This document shows positions 31,888 to 40,343 of a DNA stretch of 64,000 nucleotides, one piece after another; the stretch's first letter is position 1, and each line of letters begins with the position of its first letter. Source of the stretch: JARYLZ01 sp964388275. Its GTDB lineage: Bacteria > Bacteroidota > Ignavibacteria > SZUA-365. A program made the position numbers and the translations under genes. Below the pieces are notes generated by a model that worked only from the letters and a program-made list of their open reading frames with translations, did not search any database and was not told where the DNA came from. The stretch spans positions 1-64,000 of the forward strand of contig CAYLZD010000007.1 in assembly GCA_964388275.1 (NCBI GenBank). Direction: 5' to 3'.

Positions 31888-34143
31888 CTATGGTCTCACG
31901 AGAGCAAGCTTCCCGATGCGTATTTCTCCACCCTCGGTTTGGAAGGCGACGATTATGTATACGCCGGATGCCGCAGGAGTCCCGTCAGCTCGTCGGCCGT
32001 CCCAGAAGCCGAGACCGCCCCCGGGAGTGTCGAGTTCAGCAACCAAATCGCCGGCTATTGTCAGTATTTTGAGCGCGGAACCCTCCGGCAAGCCCTCTAT
32101 CATGATCCTGTCGTCTATGCCGGCTTTGAAGGGATTAGGGGAGACTCTCAGCTCAACGGCCGGCGCAGGCTCGATATATGGTGTCGTGACGCTGGAAAGC
32201 CCGCGCACGGTGCCGATAAAAGCTTCTCCGGTCTGCGGATGCACCGTTATCGAAGTGATCATGTTGTCGATGAGCGGGCTGTTTTCCGCGGTGTAATGCG
32301 CTATTATCGTTCCTCCGTCTGGTGAAAGCACGAATACTCCCTCGCTCGTTCCCAGCCATTTGTTATTGACCGCATCGATTGCGATGCAATTGACGGGAAC
32401 ACCTTCGATATTGCATCTGGTGTTGTAGCACGTTCTCGATACGCGATCCGGCGTCGCGGGATTGAAAACCGTGCGCGGTCCGACGGAAGTGCCGACCCAG
32501 ACGTCTCCAAAGCGGTCTGCGGAGGCGCATTTCACGGCGCCTTCGATGAAATTTCCCCGGTCGATCCGCTGCCAGACGTCGTCGCTCGGATCATCAGGGG
32601 TGCCCTTCTCGTTGAACAATGCCGCCCCGGTGTAATCAAAGGCGAACCACATCCACTTGTTTCCCAATTGATCAATGGTCAGACCCGACACATATGCGTT
32701 GTCCCACCATGGATTGCGGTGGAAGCGCCAGACGCCGTCGGCGCTGCGGCTGCTCAGGATCGTTCCCTTGCTGCCCTGGTAATGGGTGGCCCATAGAGTT
32801 CCGCGCGAGTCGACGGCGAGACCCGAAATCACGGCATACGACGAATCGACCGTAGCTCCCGGAAAGCCGATGACGGACGAAGGAGAATACACTCTCAATG
32901 AATCGTCGGCAAACAAATGCAGAATGCCGTTGCCCCAGGTGCCGAGAAACATCGAGCCGTCGCGTCCCGTCGCAACGCAGCTGACCGCATCGGTAGGCAG
33001 TCCTCCTCGCTCTCTCGAATAAGTTCTCCAGGCAACGCCGTCGAAGACATTAACCCCGCTCGATCCCGCGGTCGGTCCTGTGGCCGACCATACTCTCCCC
33101 TGTTCGTCCACGGTCAGCGAGTGCACCAGATTAGATAACGGACCGTCGGGTCTTTTAAAGGAGGGTTGCGCGTCGTTCGGATCCGTGAAGCCCTTGGTTC
33201 CGGCGGCATAAATGCCGCCTCCGTTCCTGAACGCCGCGGTTCTGAAGGCTGCGCCGGTGTAGACGGGATCGTTGAGATCTGGTCCGAAAGGTTCTGCGAA
33301 CGCTCCCCCTGCGACGCGAAACAGTCGTTTCTCGGTCACCAGGTACAGAGTGTCCGCGGTCGTCACGGCCCGCATGACAGGAGTGCGGTCAAGTTCCGGT
33401 AGGACGGTAATCCATTGCTCCGCAAGACGCGCGGCAGCGCCCTTCGGAGTAAAGGCGAACACGGCGCCCCCGTTGATCCCGACAGCCGAGATGTTTTTAT
33501 CGGGAAGCCCGTCCGCCGTCGAAAATGATCTCCATGCCTCCGGATTCTGGAGGTTTACGCCGGAAAGTTTCGCGCACGCCAGTCCCTGATCCGTCGCGAC
33601 CCAAATCGAATCCTCCGTGAAAAACACATCCGATACACGCGCCTGCGATGGAAGCCCGCCGAATTTCAGCCAGGTATCGCGGAAACTCCTTGAAGCCGCA
33701 TGATACACCGAGACGCCGAAATCCGTACCTATGTATACCTGATCTCCTCTGTTTCGGATCACATTGATCCCTCGAAGGGGTTTGTCGGTAGCCCGGGCGA
33801 TATCGGGCACGATTTCCCATACGCCTTCCGGTGACCTCACGCTGAGATAACCGTTGGCGGCGCCGGCGAACACCCTGCCCTGTCCGTCAACAGCGATCGC
33901 CCTGGCGTCTATCGAAGCAAGGCCGTCCGTGTTGGTGTATTTAACGAATTCCCCGGAAGCCCTGTCGTATCCGAAAACGCCTCCACCCGTTGCGGCCCAG
34001 ATCCACGGTCCGGTGACGGCCAGGTCGCGCACGTCGCTCATGTCGGTGTGCGTGTTCCAGCGGCCTGGCTGGGATTCAGCCGGTCGGATGCAAGCGATCA
34101 GAAAAAGCAATGCCGGGAGTATACGTAGAGCCGTCCGCATCAT
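31888..34143 (-). CDS. PorZ-like beta-propeller protein with T9SS sorting domain
   Basis: A 751-residue protein starting at 34143 in an ATGA overlap with ribH. A signal peptide ends near RPAESQ. Repeats of the two-component-regulator propeller type run through about residues 30-650 (IWAATGGGVFGYDRASGEFVKY, GQRVFAGAANGYLSV, VYIGTDFGVSVY, IWVATDQGLACA, VWVGTSVGP). The C-terminal 85 residues are a T9SS type A domain (LRVSPNPFKAG ... ASGVYIIV). This arrangement matches PorZ, which works with the PorU sortase complex at the cell surface by delivering anionic LPS for anchoring cargo. Other large propeller T9SS proteins share the layout, so PorZ identity is likely but not certain. Confidence 0.75.
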   Translation of the reverse strand: MMRTALRILPALLFLIACIRPAESQPGRWNTHTDMSDVRDLAVTGPWIWAATGGGVFGYDRASGEFVKYTNTDGLASIDARAIAVDGQGRVFAGAANGYLSVRSPEGVWEIVPDIARATDKPLRGINVIRNRGDQVYIGTDFGVSVYHAASRSFRDTWLKFGGLPSQARVSDVFFTEDSIWVATDQGLACAKLSGVNLQNPEAWRSFSTADGLPDKNISAVGINGGAVFAFTPKGAAARLAEQWITVLPELDRTPVMRAVTTADTLYLVTEKRLFRVAGGAFAEPFGPDLNDPVYTGAAFRTAAFRNGGGIYAAGTKGFTDPNDAQPSFKRPDGPLSNLVHSLTVDEQGRVWSATGPTAGSSGVNVFDGVAWRTYSRERGGLPTDAVSCVATGRDGSMFLGTWGNGILHLFADDSLRVYSPSSVIGFPGATVDSSYAVISGLAVDSRGTLWATHYQGSKGTILSSRSADGVWRFHRNPWWDNAYVSGLTIDQLGNKWMWFAFDYTGAALFNEKGTPDDPSDDVWQRIDRGNFIEGAVKCASADRFGDVWVGTSVGPRTVFNPATPDRVSRTCYNTRCNIEGVPVNCIAIDAVNNKWLGTSEGVFVLSPDGGTIIAHYTAENSPLIDNMITSITVHPQTGEAFIGTVRGLSSVTTPYIEPAPAVELRVSPNPFKAGIDDRIMIEGLPEGSALKILTIAGDLVAELDTPGGGLGFWDGRRADGTPAASGVYIIVAFQTEGGEIRIGKLALVRP

Positions 34144-34619
34144 GCGCCGACGCCGCCGATCTTGCGCAGCAGATCCGCCATTTCGAGGGCGGAGAGCGCG
34201 GCTTCCCAACCTTTGTTTCCGTGTTTCAGTCCGGCGCGTTCCAGAGCCTGCTCGAGAGTGTTGGTGGTTAACACGCCCAGGGAGATCGGGATTCCAAAGG
34301 CGAGGGATAACTGCGAAATGCCTTTCGTGACTTCCGAGGCGATATATTCGTTATGAGGCGTCTCCCCGCGGATCACGGCGCCGAGGCAGATCAGAGCGTC
34401 ATGCGTTCGTCCGTCGAGCACTTTTTTCGCCACAAGCGGCAGTTCCCAGGCGCCGGGGCAGATATAGACGTCTATCTGTTTCTCGTCAGCGCCGTGTCGC
34501 GCCAGACAATCGATCGCGCCGTCCACGAGGCGCTTGGTGATGACGTCGTTGAAACGGCTGGCGATTACGGCGAAACGGAATGACGCCGCGTGAAGATCAC
34601 CTTGCACAGGTTTGTTCAT
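34140..34619 (-). CDS. ribH: 6,7-dimethyl-8-ribityllumazine synthase
   Basis: A 159-residue enzyme of the penultimate step of riboflavin synthesis, condensing 5-amino-6-ribitylaminouracil with 3,4-dihydroxy-2-butanone 4-phosphate. Family motifs: VIASRFNDVITKRLVDGA, CPGAWELPLVAKKVL, CLGAVIRGETPHNEYIASEV with the catalytic His, PISLGVLTTNTLEQALERAG and NKGWEAALSALEM. The length is normal. It lies 15 bases after the PHP gene and its stop overlaps the PorZ-like start by four bases, an unexpected coupling of a vitamin enzyme to a surface protein. No other rib gene is near. Confidence 0.95.
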   Translation of the reverse strand: MNKPVQGDLHAASFRFAVIASRFNDVITKRLVDGAIDCLARHGADEKQIDVYICPGAWELPLVAKKVLDGRTHDALICLGAVIRGETPHNEYIASEVTKGISQLSLAFGIPISLGVLTTNTLEQALERAGLKHGNKGWEAALSALEMADLLRKIGGVGA

Positions 34620-34634
34620 CGTACTGACCTCGGT

Positions 34635-35462
34635 CTACTGAATGAAGAGACGTCTTCTCATCGCTTTCAGAACATCGATCGAAACCACCTGAGTCCCGAA
34701 ATGAGCGTCGTCGTTTCTGCGTCCTCCGTGATAATCGGATCCGCCGCTTTCGAGCAGGAAATACGTGGAGGCGATCCCGCTGTAGAAGCGCCTCCTGCCC
34801 GCGTCGTGCGCTGGATGCACTGTTTCAATGCCGTCGAGACCGGCGCGTATCAATTGGACGAGTTCCTCTTCCGTCACGTACCAGCCTGGATGCGCAAGTA
34901 TGGAGACCCCGCCCGCGTTGGCGATTATGTCGACCGCATCCTCGGGTGCAATGCGGTATTTCGGCTCATATGCCGGTCCCGAATCCCCAATGTAATGGTC
35001 GAAGGCCTGAACGTAATCGCTCGTGAATCCCTCTAGCACAAGCGCTTCCGCGATGTGCGGCCGGCCGATCGCGCCGTGGCCCGCCCGTTCCAGAACCGAA
35101 TCGAAGCTCAGCGGCAAATCCAACTGGTTTAGTTTTCTCACAATTCTCGCCGCCCTGGTGAAGCGCTCGCGTTTGAACAGGTCGAGTGTTTGCTTCAAAA
35201 AATCGTTATCCGGATCGAACAGATAACCGAGAATATGGATATCCTTGCTGCCGAGCGTGGCGCTCAGTTCCACTCCGGGAATGATTTCAACGCCCGTCTC
35301 GGCGCCTGCAATCCTCGCCTCCGGCAGCCCGTCGATGCTGTCGTGATCCGTGATGCTCAGATGTGTTATTCCTCTTTCGCGCGCACGACGCACCAGATCC
35401 GCCGGAGACAGCGCTCCGTCGGAGTACCAGGTATGCGTGTGCATGTCGACTGTATTTGACAT
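34635..35462 (-). CDS. PHP-domain phosphoesterase (nucleoside bisphosphate phosphatase/RNase AM-like)
   Basis: A 275-residue protein if started at ATG 35462, which puts the first metal motif DMHTHTWYSDG at residues 6-16 as usual for the family. An upstream ATG at 35573 would add 37 residues and overlap the PEGA gene by 11 bases. Further motifs: LSITDHDSIDG, IIPGVELSA, GRPHIAEAL, ILAHPGWY and SGGSDYHG, all metal ligands of the PHP fold. This family (YciV/RnaAM) removes 3'-phosphate from 3',5'-bisphosphonucleotides and can act as a 5'-3' exonuclease on short RNAs. Confidence 0.85.
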   Translation of the reverse strand: MSNTVDMHTHTWYSDGALSPADLVRRARERGITHLSITDHDSIDGLPEARIAGAETGVEIIPGVELSATLGSKDIHILGYLFDPDNDFLKQTLDLFKRERFTRAARIVRKLNQLDLPLSFDSVLERAGHGAIGRPHIAEALVLEGFTSDYVQAFDHYIGDSGPAYEPKYRIAPEDAVDIIANAGGVSILAHPGWYVTEEELVQLIRAGLDGIETVHPAHDAGRRRFYSGIASTYFLLESGGSDYHGGRRNDDAHFGTQVVSIDVLKAMRRRLFIQ

Positions 35463-35562
35463 CGGGATAAGGATTTGCCTCGGATCGCGTCGCTTTTCAA
35501 CCGCTTCCTTGCGGGCGCGCAGGGATATTCCTTCGCCGCCGTCGGAGAATGCAAAATAGTTT

Positions 35563-36339
35563 TCAGTCGTCATTGAACAAAAGATAAACGAGATACCCGA
35601 TTCCTGCCTGCAGAAGTGCGAGTCCAACGCCGGAGTAAATGTCGCACCTTCTCGCCTCTTCCAACGCCGCGCGCTCCCCTGTCGCGAGGTAAGCCTCATA
35701 ACGGCGGTCGGCGTGCAATTTCAACGCCACCGCGCCGATCCCGACGCCGAGAGCAAAGGCTGACGTCGATATCACGGCGACGCTCGGAATTCGAAGTCCG
35801 CTCTGATCGCGCACAACCGCCTTGACCGCCGTCTTGCCCGACAGTGGTTGAAGCATGATATGCAAGACCTCGCCGTTGTCCTCTTCAATACTCCATGTCG
35901 TTTCCGCGTCAGCGAAATCGGTCCGCTTCAATGAAAACGTTACGCTCCGTGATAGGCGCAGCTCGATCGGCGTGTATCCCACAGGCGATCCGTCGACCGA
36001 CAGCGCGGCCCCGGGCGGCGCGCTCGATACTCTGATCCTCCTAGGCAATTCGGCTCTGACAACCCCAGACGAACGGTCGGGATGCGGCGGCGCCAAGACA
36101 GTCCGCGAAGCCCGCCAGACCCATCTCGACGGGTGATAGACGATCAGCGTGTCGTGCTCGCCGCCCTGCATTTCCAGCGGAGTGCGGCCGATCAGACTGT
36201 CGCCTATCCAGACTTCGGCGCCCGTAGGTTCCGATACCACCGAAATGCCGCCGCGACGAACAGGTTCTATCTCCTGCGACATGGCCGATGCCGACAGCGC
36301 GGCAAATGCAGAAATTATCAGCGCGAGCGATTTCATCAT
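35563..36339 (-). CDS. PEGA-domain envelope protein
   Basis: A 258-residue protein with a signal peptide ending SASAMSQ. It has two PEGA repeats: ISVVSEPTGAEVWIGDSLIGRTPLEM (about 32-57) and IRVSSAPPGAALSVDGSPVGYTPIEL (about 101-126). These are beta domains typical of surface-layer and envelope proteins. Two hydrophobic stretches near residues 187-206 and 236-253 may anchor the C-terminus in a membrane. Its ATG overlaps the stop of the PQQ-propeller gene (ATGA), so the two should be made together. Confidence 0.8.
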   Translation of the reverse strand: MMKSLALIISAFAALSASAMSQEIEPVRRGGISVVSEPTGAEVWIGDSLIGRTPLEMQGGEHDTLIVYHPSRWVWRASRTVLAPPHPDRSSGVVRAELPRRIRVSSAPPGAALSVDGSPVGYTPIELRLSRSVTFSLKRTDFADAETTWSIEEDNGEVLHIMLQPLSGKTAVKAVVRDQSGLRIPSVAVISTSAFALGVGIGAVALKLHADRRYEAYLATGERAALEEARRCDIYSGVGLALLQAGIGYLVYLLFNDD

Positions 36340-37469
36340 TCCGCCTTCCCGTCGAAGAGGAATAATTCAGCATCCTTTCCGGCGCCGCATACCATCAGCG
36401 CATTCAATGCGGCCGCGGGAGCGGTACGAGCGCCGCCTCCGGCCTCCGCGGACCAGAGGAGTTCCCCGCTGCTCTTTTCAAGCAGACAGAGTTTTCCCCT
36501 GGCGGTGACGTATATCAATCCCGACCGTGTGAGCAATAGCGGCATATTCAGCAGCGTCCGTTCATCGCGTTCCCAACGCAGCGATCCGTCGGCAAGATTC
36601 AAGGAACGCAGTTTTCCGTCGCTGAAGGCGACATACGCCGAGGAATCGTCTGCACATGGCGCCGCGAGAACGGGGGCTCTTCCTGCATGACGCCACAGTA
36701 TCTCGCCGTCGCGGGATTTCAGCATAGACACGACACCTTTGCGATCCGCGGTCAAAACGCCGTGCGAAGTCGCTACAGGACCCGTCGCGAACGCCGCGCC
36801 TCCGGGGTGTCTCCAGCGTCCTGATCCGTCGCGAATCGATAGAGCGTGGATGTCGCCGTCATCGCAGGCTACGTATATAAGGCTGTCGGACGAGGCCGGC
36901 GGAGTGAACACCCCTTTGGGAAGCGTGATGAGCCAGCAGTCCGATGTGTCCCTGACGTTCCAGCAATGGACCTCGCCGTCGCTAGTGGCGGCGGCGACTC
37001 GCTCACCGGTCAGAAGCAGAGCTGTTTCCACGAGTCCGGTGTGTTTTTCCCACCTAATGTTTCTTGAAGCCAGGTCATAACAAGCGACATATCCGTCCTT
37101 TTTTACGAAGGGATAGATCAGGAGGCTGTCGAGAAGAACCGGGGTTCCGGTAATCCATCCATCCACGGGGATCCTTCCCTTCTCGGGGCCCCCACTCCGC
37201 AGGAACAAATCTATCGAGCCGCCGATAACCGGGACGAACAGCAAACCGTTGGAATAAAGGATCGAACCCTGAGCCGGGATGCCGGAAAGCGAAAGTGATT
37301 TCCGCTCAACCGGGGGGTGTTTGAATTCCAGCGCGGTCGTCCCCTTGCGTTCGGGGCCGCCTCCGAATTGCCCCCAATCCGCTGTGGACCAGGATGTCAC
37401 TCTTCCGAGAGGCGCCAGGGATGAGCAGCCCGACCAGGCAACAAGCATCGCTAAAAGAGCGCGTTTCAT
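36336..37469 (-). CDS. Lipoprotein with PQQ-type (BamB-like) beta-propeller
   Basis: A 377-residue protein with a lipobox WSGCSS at the end of a short signal, so it is anchored to a membrane, probably the outer one. The body consists of PQQ/WD-like blades with repeated alternation of W and G (IRWEKHTGLVETALLLTGERV, GRWRHPGG, ILWRHAGRAPVLAAPCADDSSAYVAFSDGKLRSLNLADGSLRWERD, LLWSAEAGGG). BamB has this layout as scaffold of the BAM complex. The gene overlaps by one base with the upstream barrel gene and by four with the PEGA gene, which supports a BamB-like accessory role for that barrel. Confidence 0.8.
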   Translation of the reverse strand: MKRALLAMLVAWSGCSSLAPLGRVTSWSTADWGQFGGGPERKGTTALEFKHPPVERKSLSLSGIPAQGSILYSNGLLFVPVIGGSIDLFLRSGGPEKGRIPVDGWITGTPVLLDSLLIYPFVKKDGYVACYDLASRNIRWEKHTGLVETALLLTGERVAAATSDGEVHCWNVRDTSDCWLITLPKGVFTPPASSDSLIYVACDDGDIHALSIRDGSGRWRHPGGAAFATGPVATSHGVLTADRKGVVSMLKSRDGEILWRHAGRAPVLAAPCADDSSAYVAFSDGKLRSLNLADGSLRWERDERTLLNMPLLLTRSGLIYVTARGKLCLLEKSSGELLWSAEAGGGARTAPAAALNALMVCGAGKDAELFLFDGKAE

Positions 37470-40288
37470 CAGAAATCCCAGCCGAAGAAAAACTGATGGA
37501 ACATATCGGATTGTATGGTCCGGAAATTATTTTCGATGCGTTTGCCGAAGTCGTAGCGGAGAACAAATACGCCGAAAAGGCTGAATCTCAATCCTGCTCC
37601 GACGCTCCCGAGGGTTTCCCCGTAGCGGTCGTCCCACGCGTTGCCCGCGTCGAAATACAGGGCGCCGCGGAGCAGGCCCAGTGTCATGGAACCGAAGGGG
37701 AAGTCGAAACCAACCCGGTCGAGCAGCGGGAAACGCAGCTCGCAACTGGTCAGCCATCTCTTCGTGCCGCGAATGGACCAGCGCGGCCAGCCGCGGAGGT
37801 CCCAACTCCCTCCGAGGAAATACCTACGCGCTTCCTTCCCGTGATTGTATAGAATCTCCGCGCGGGCTGCGAGGGCGGAGCGCAGGCCGATCCGGAAATA
37901 GCGCCTGTAGTCCGCCATGATCGAGTAGTAATTGACGTTCGAGTACTGGACGTCGGAAGTGAACGACAGTGTGACATTCATGCGCCGTCCGTCCAGAGGA
38001 CCTGTGTAATAGTAGAGAGCGTTGTCGAATACGTAAGAGATCGAATTCGTCAACAGCAGCGCCTTCCGCTGTTTCACTTCGTAGAGAGATTCCTTGTCGG
38101 AATTCGTCAGCGAAACGGTCCCTTCCACCCGGCGGAAGGTAGAGAGGGGATAAGCCAGCGCGAGATAACCGCCGTACGCGCGCTCGATGAAGTATTGATC
38201 CGGGTCGAGCAGATCGTAACGGCGTCCGGAGAAGCTGTATATGCCGTAGGCAAGCGGGGCCCGCCGATCCAATGATATGCGCGAAACCGCCAGGTTGAAA
38301 CTGGAGAGGAGTTCGCTTGTGGATTGCGCCGTGTTGTAGAGCAGGAAGTAAAAATTGTCATTGCCCAACAGGTCGCTGACGTTGAGCGCCGCGCCGCCCA
38401 CGGTGCCGAATACCGGATCGGTGGAGATCTGGCTCTGTGCGATATCGAGCTGGTACTCTCGCTCGTAACGGAGAGGCTGCGCCGCGACGTCGCCTTCCCA
38501 TGCAGATGCCGTCCATCCACCGCCTTCGTCGAATGTGTCGACCATCCGGACGTCCAGCGAATCCAGTCGGCTCCGGAAAGGAGGTATGCTGCGGATCCGG
38601 AAACTGTAATTTTCGAAAGCGGTGAAGACGATTCCGCCTTGATCCGTCCACACCGGGTCGGAAACCGATGTGAGCAGACGTGTAACCCTGTACACCGGGC
38701 GTCTGAGCAGCGGTTCCGCGTCGTACTTCATCGCGTACACGTCATGCACACCGTCCCTGTCGTTTGTAAACACCAGCATGCCGCCGTCGGGCGACCAGGA
38801 GGGCGCCAGGAAATTGGAACTGTCCACGGCCACGGCACGAATACTGCTGTGCGGGATATCCCAGGCGAAGAGATTCGCGAAGCCGGACGCGCCCCAGCGC
38901 GACCTGTCCGACGAGAAAACGATGGCGCCGCCGTCCGGAGACCAGGACGGATCGCGGTCGTCGTACTCGTCGTTAGTCAGCTGTTCGAGCGTGCGATCTT
39001 GGGTGTTGAGAATGTAAAGATCGGACTGTCCTGAACGCGGCATAGCTGAAAAGACCAGGCGCGCGCCGTCCGGCGCCCATGACGGCGAGTTCAGCACCAC
39101 AAGCTCGGGGAACGCATATGTAGCCGTGATGCGCTCGGTTCGAAGATCGAACAGATGCAGGACATCCTTGCCTCCGCTCTGCGCCGAGAAGGCTAAAATC
39201 CCGTCGCGGCTGACGGACATTCTGCTCTGCATCATGTGGAAAGCCTCGAGTTCGTCCGATTTCTCGCCCTGTAGCAGGAGCCTGGTTCGGCCGTTTTTCA
39301 AAGAACTCAAATAGATGCCCGAATACCCGGTGACGTTCGACAGGTGAACCACATAAACGGAGTCTGCGACCGCGTATATCACCGGTTTCGAGTTGAAACC
39401 TTCACCGCTCACGGCTTCGCTGACGTGGGAAGGTTTCTCGAGACCTGCGGCCATCGGGTAGTAGCGCTTTCGCAGATCGCGCTGCCAGCGTCTGTCGAGC
39501 TCACGGCCATCGACGCCTAGCGTCCATGACATCACCTCATTGAAATCGGCGGATTTCCATAGATTCTCAAGAATGCGCACGGGGGCTTCCGAACCGAACT
39601 CCTTCTCGATGAATCCCAGGATCGATTGACCTTCCTTGTACATAAGGAAACTGCCCATTATCGAATAGATTGAAGACAATGGCGCGAAATAACCGCTGTG
39701 AATCGCGTCCCGGAGCAGCATCTCTGCCTGGCTGTCCCAATCCGCCGAATAGTGTTCGGCCAATCCCTCGACAAACCACAGCGGAGGGTAGCGCTCGGAC
39801 GGAAGGTTGTAAGCGCGGAGAACGTCGTCGATTTTGTTGTGCATGAATACATGCACGAGTTCGTGACGGATCACATGGCGGAAATCCCGCATGGACCCGT
39901 TGTGCGGAATCACCACGCGGCCTTTGAGAAATTCGAAAAAACCGCCCACGCCTTCGGGTATGAAACCCGGAGTCACATTCGTCTGCTGGAAGTGAATCTG
40001 GGAGGAATAAAAGATCAGCGGTATGCGGTGAAGGATGGTGAAGTTGAAAATACCTTCCAGTCGGCTGTAACTCTCCTCGGCGAAATGGGCGCCTTTACGG
40101 GCGAGATCCTCCATATCCGGATAGAAGTAGATGTCGAAATGCTCCGTCTTGAGCACTCGCCAATCGAAATCCGTATAGGCAACCTTGTTGCGGCCGAAGG
40201 GAAGGAATTGCGCCGGAGCCGGCATCGAGGTCAGGACCAGGCAGGCAGCGGATGCAACGAGTAAAGGCGCGCGAAAGCGAACCGTCAT
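37469..40288 (-). CDS. Metallopeptidase-propeller-BamA-like barrel fusion outer-membrane protein
   Basis: A 939-residue protein from ATG 40288 with a signal peptide ending PAPAQ. Residues about 30-250 form a gluzincin-type peptidase domain: H142-E-L-V-H146, with WFVEGLAEHY supplying the third ligand (Glu174). Residues about 300-590 hold TolB/PD40 propeller blades (SPSWAPDGARLVFSA, DPSWSPDGGAIVFSSDRS, APSWSPDGGMLVFTNDRDGVHDVY). Residues about 600-939 resemble a surface-antigen (D15/BamA) barrel, including YFLGGSWDLRGW, LTSCELRFPLLD and AGLRFSLFGVFVLRYDFGK, ending in Phe. No POTRA is seen; the peptidase and propeller take its place. Such fusions occur in FCB-group and related phyla; their cargo is not known. 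Confidence 0.82.
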   Translation of the reverse strand: MTVRFRAPLLVASAACLVLTSMPAPAQFLPFGRNKVAYTDFDWRVLKTEHFDIYFYPDMEDLARKGAHFAEESYSRLEGIFNFTILHRIPLIFYSSQIHFQQTNVTPGFIPEGVGGFFEFLKGRVVIPHNGSMRDFRHVIRHELVHVFMHNKIDDVLRAYNLPSERYPPLWFVEGLAEHYSADWDSQAEMLLRDAIHSGYFAPLSSIYSIMGSFLMYKEGQSILGFIEKEFGSEAPVRILENLWKSADFNEVMSWTLGVDGRELDRRWQRDLRKRYYPMAAGLEKPSHVSEAVSGEGFNSKPVIYAVADSVYVVHLSNVTGYSGIYLSSLKNGRTRLLLQGEKSDELEAFHMMQSRMSVSRDGILAFSAQSGGKDVLHLFDLRTERITATYAFPELVVLNSPSWAPDGARLVFSAMPRSGQSDLYILNTQDRTLEQLTNDEYDDRDPSWSPDGGAIVFSSDRSRWGASGFANLFAWDIPHSSIRAVAVDSSNFLAPSWSPDGGMLVFTNDRDGVHDVYAMKYDAEPLLRRPVYRVTRLLTSVSDPVWTDQGGIVFTAFENYSFRIRSIPPFRSRLDSLDVRMVDTFDEGGGWTASAWEGDVAAQPLRYEREYQLDIAQSQISTDPVFGTVGGAALNVSDLLGNDNFYFLLYNTAQSTSELLSSFNLAVSRISLDRRAPLAYGIYSFSGRRYDLLDPDQYFIERAYGGYLALAYPLSTFRRVEGTVSLTNSDKESLYEVKQRKALLLTNSISYVFDNALYYYTGPLDGRRMNVTLSFTSDVQYSNVNYYSIMADYRRYFRIGLRSALAARAEILYNHGKEARRYFLGGSWDLRGWPRWSIRGTKRWLTSCELRFPLLDRVGFDFPFGSMTLGLLRGALYFDAGNAWDDRYGETLGSVGAGLRFSLFGVFVLRYDFGKRIENNFRTIQSDMFHQFFFGWDF

Positions 40289-40343
40289 TCCCGCGCGGCG
40301 GTCCGTGCGATTCCGAACGACGGATGCCGCCACGCGCAAGAGA

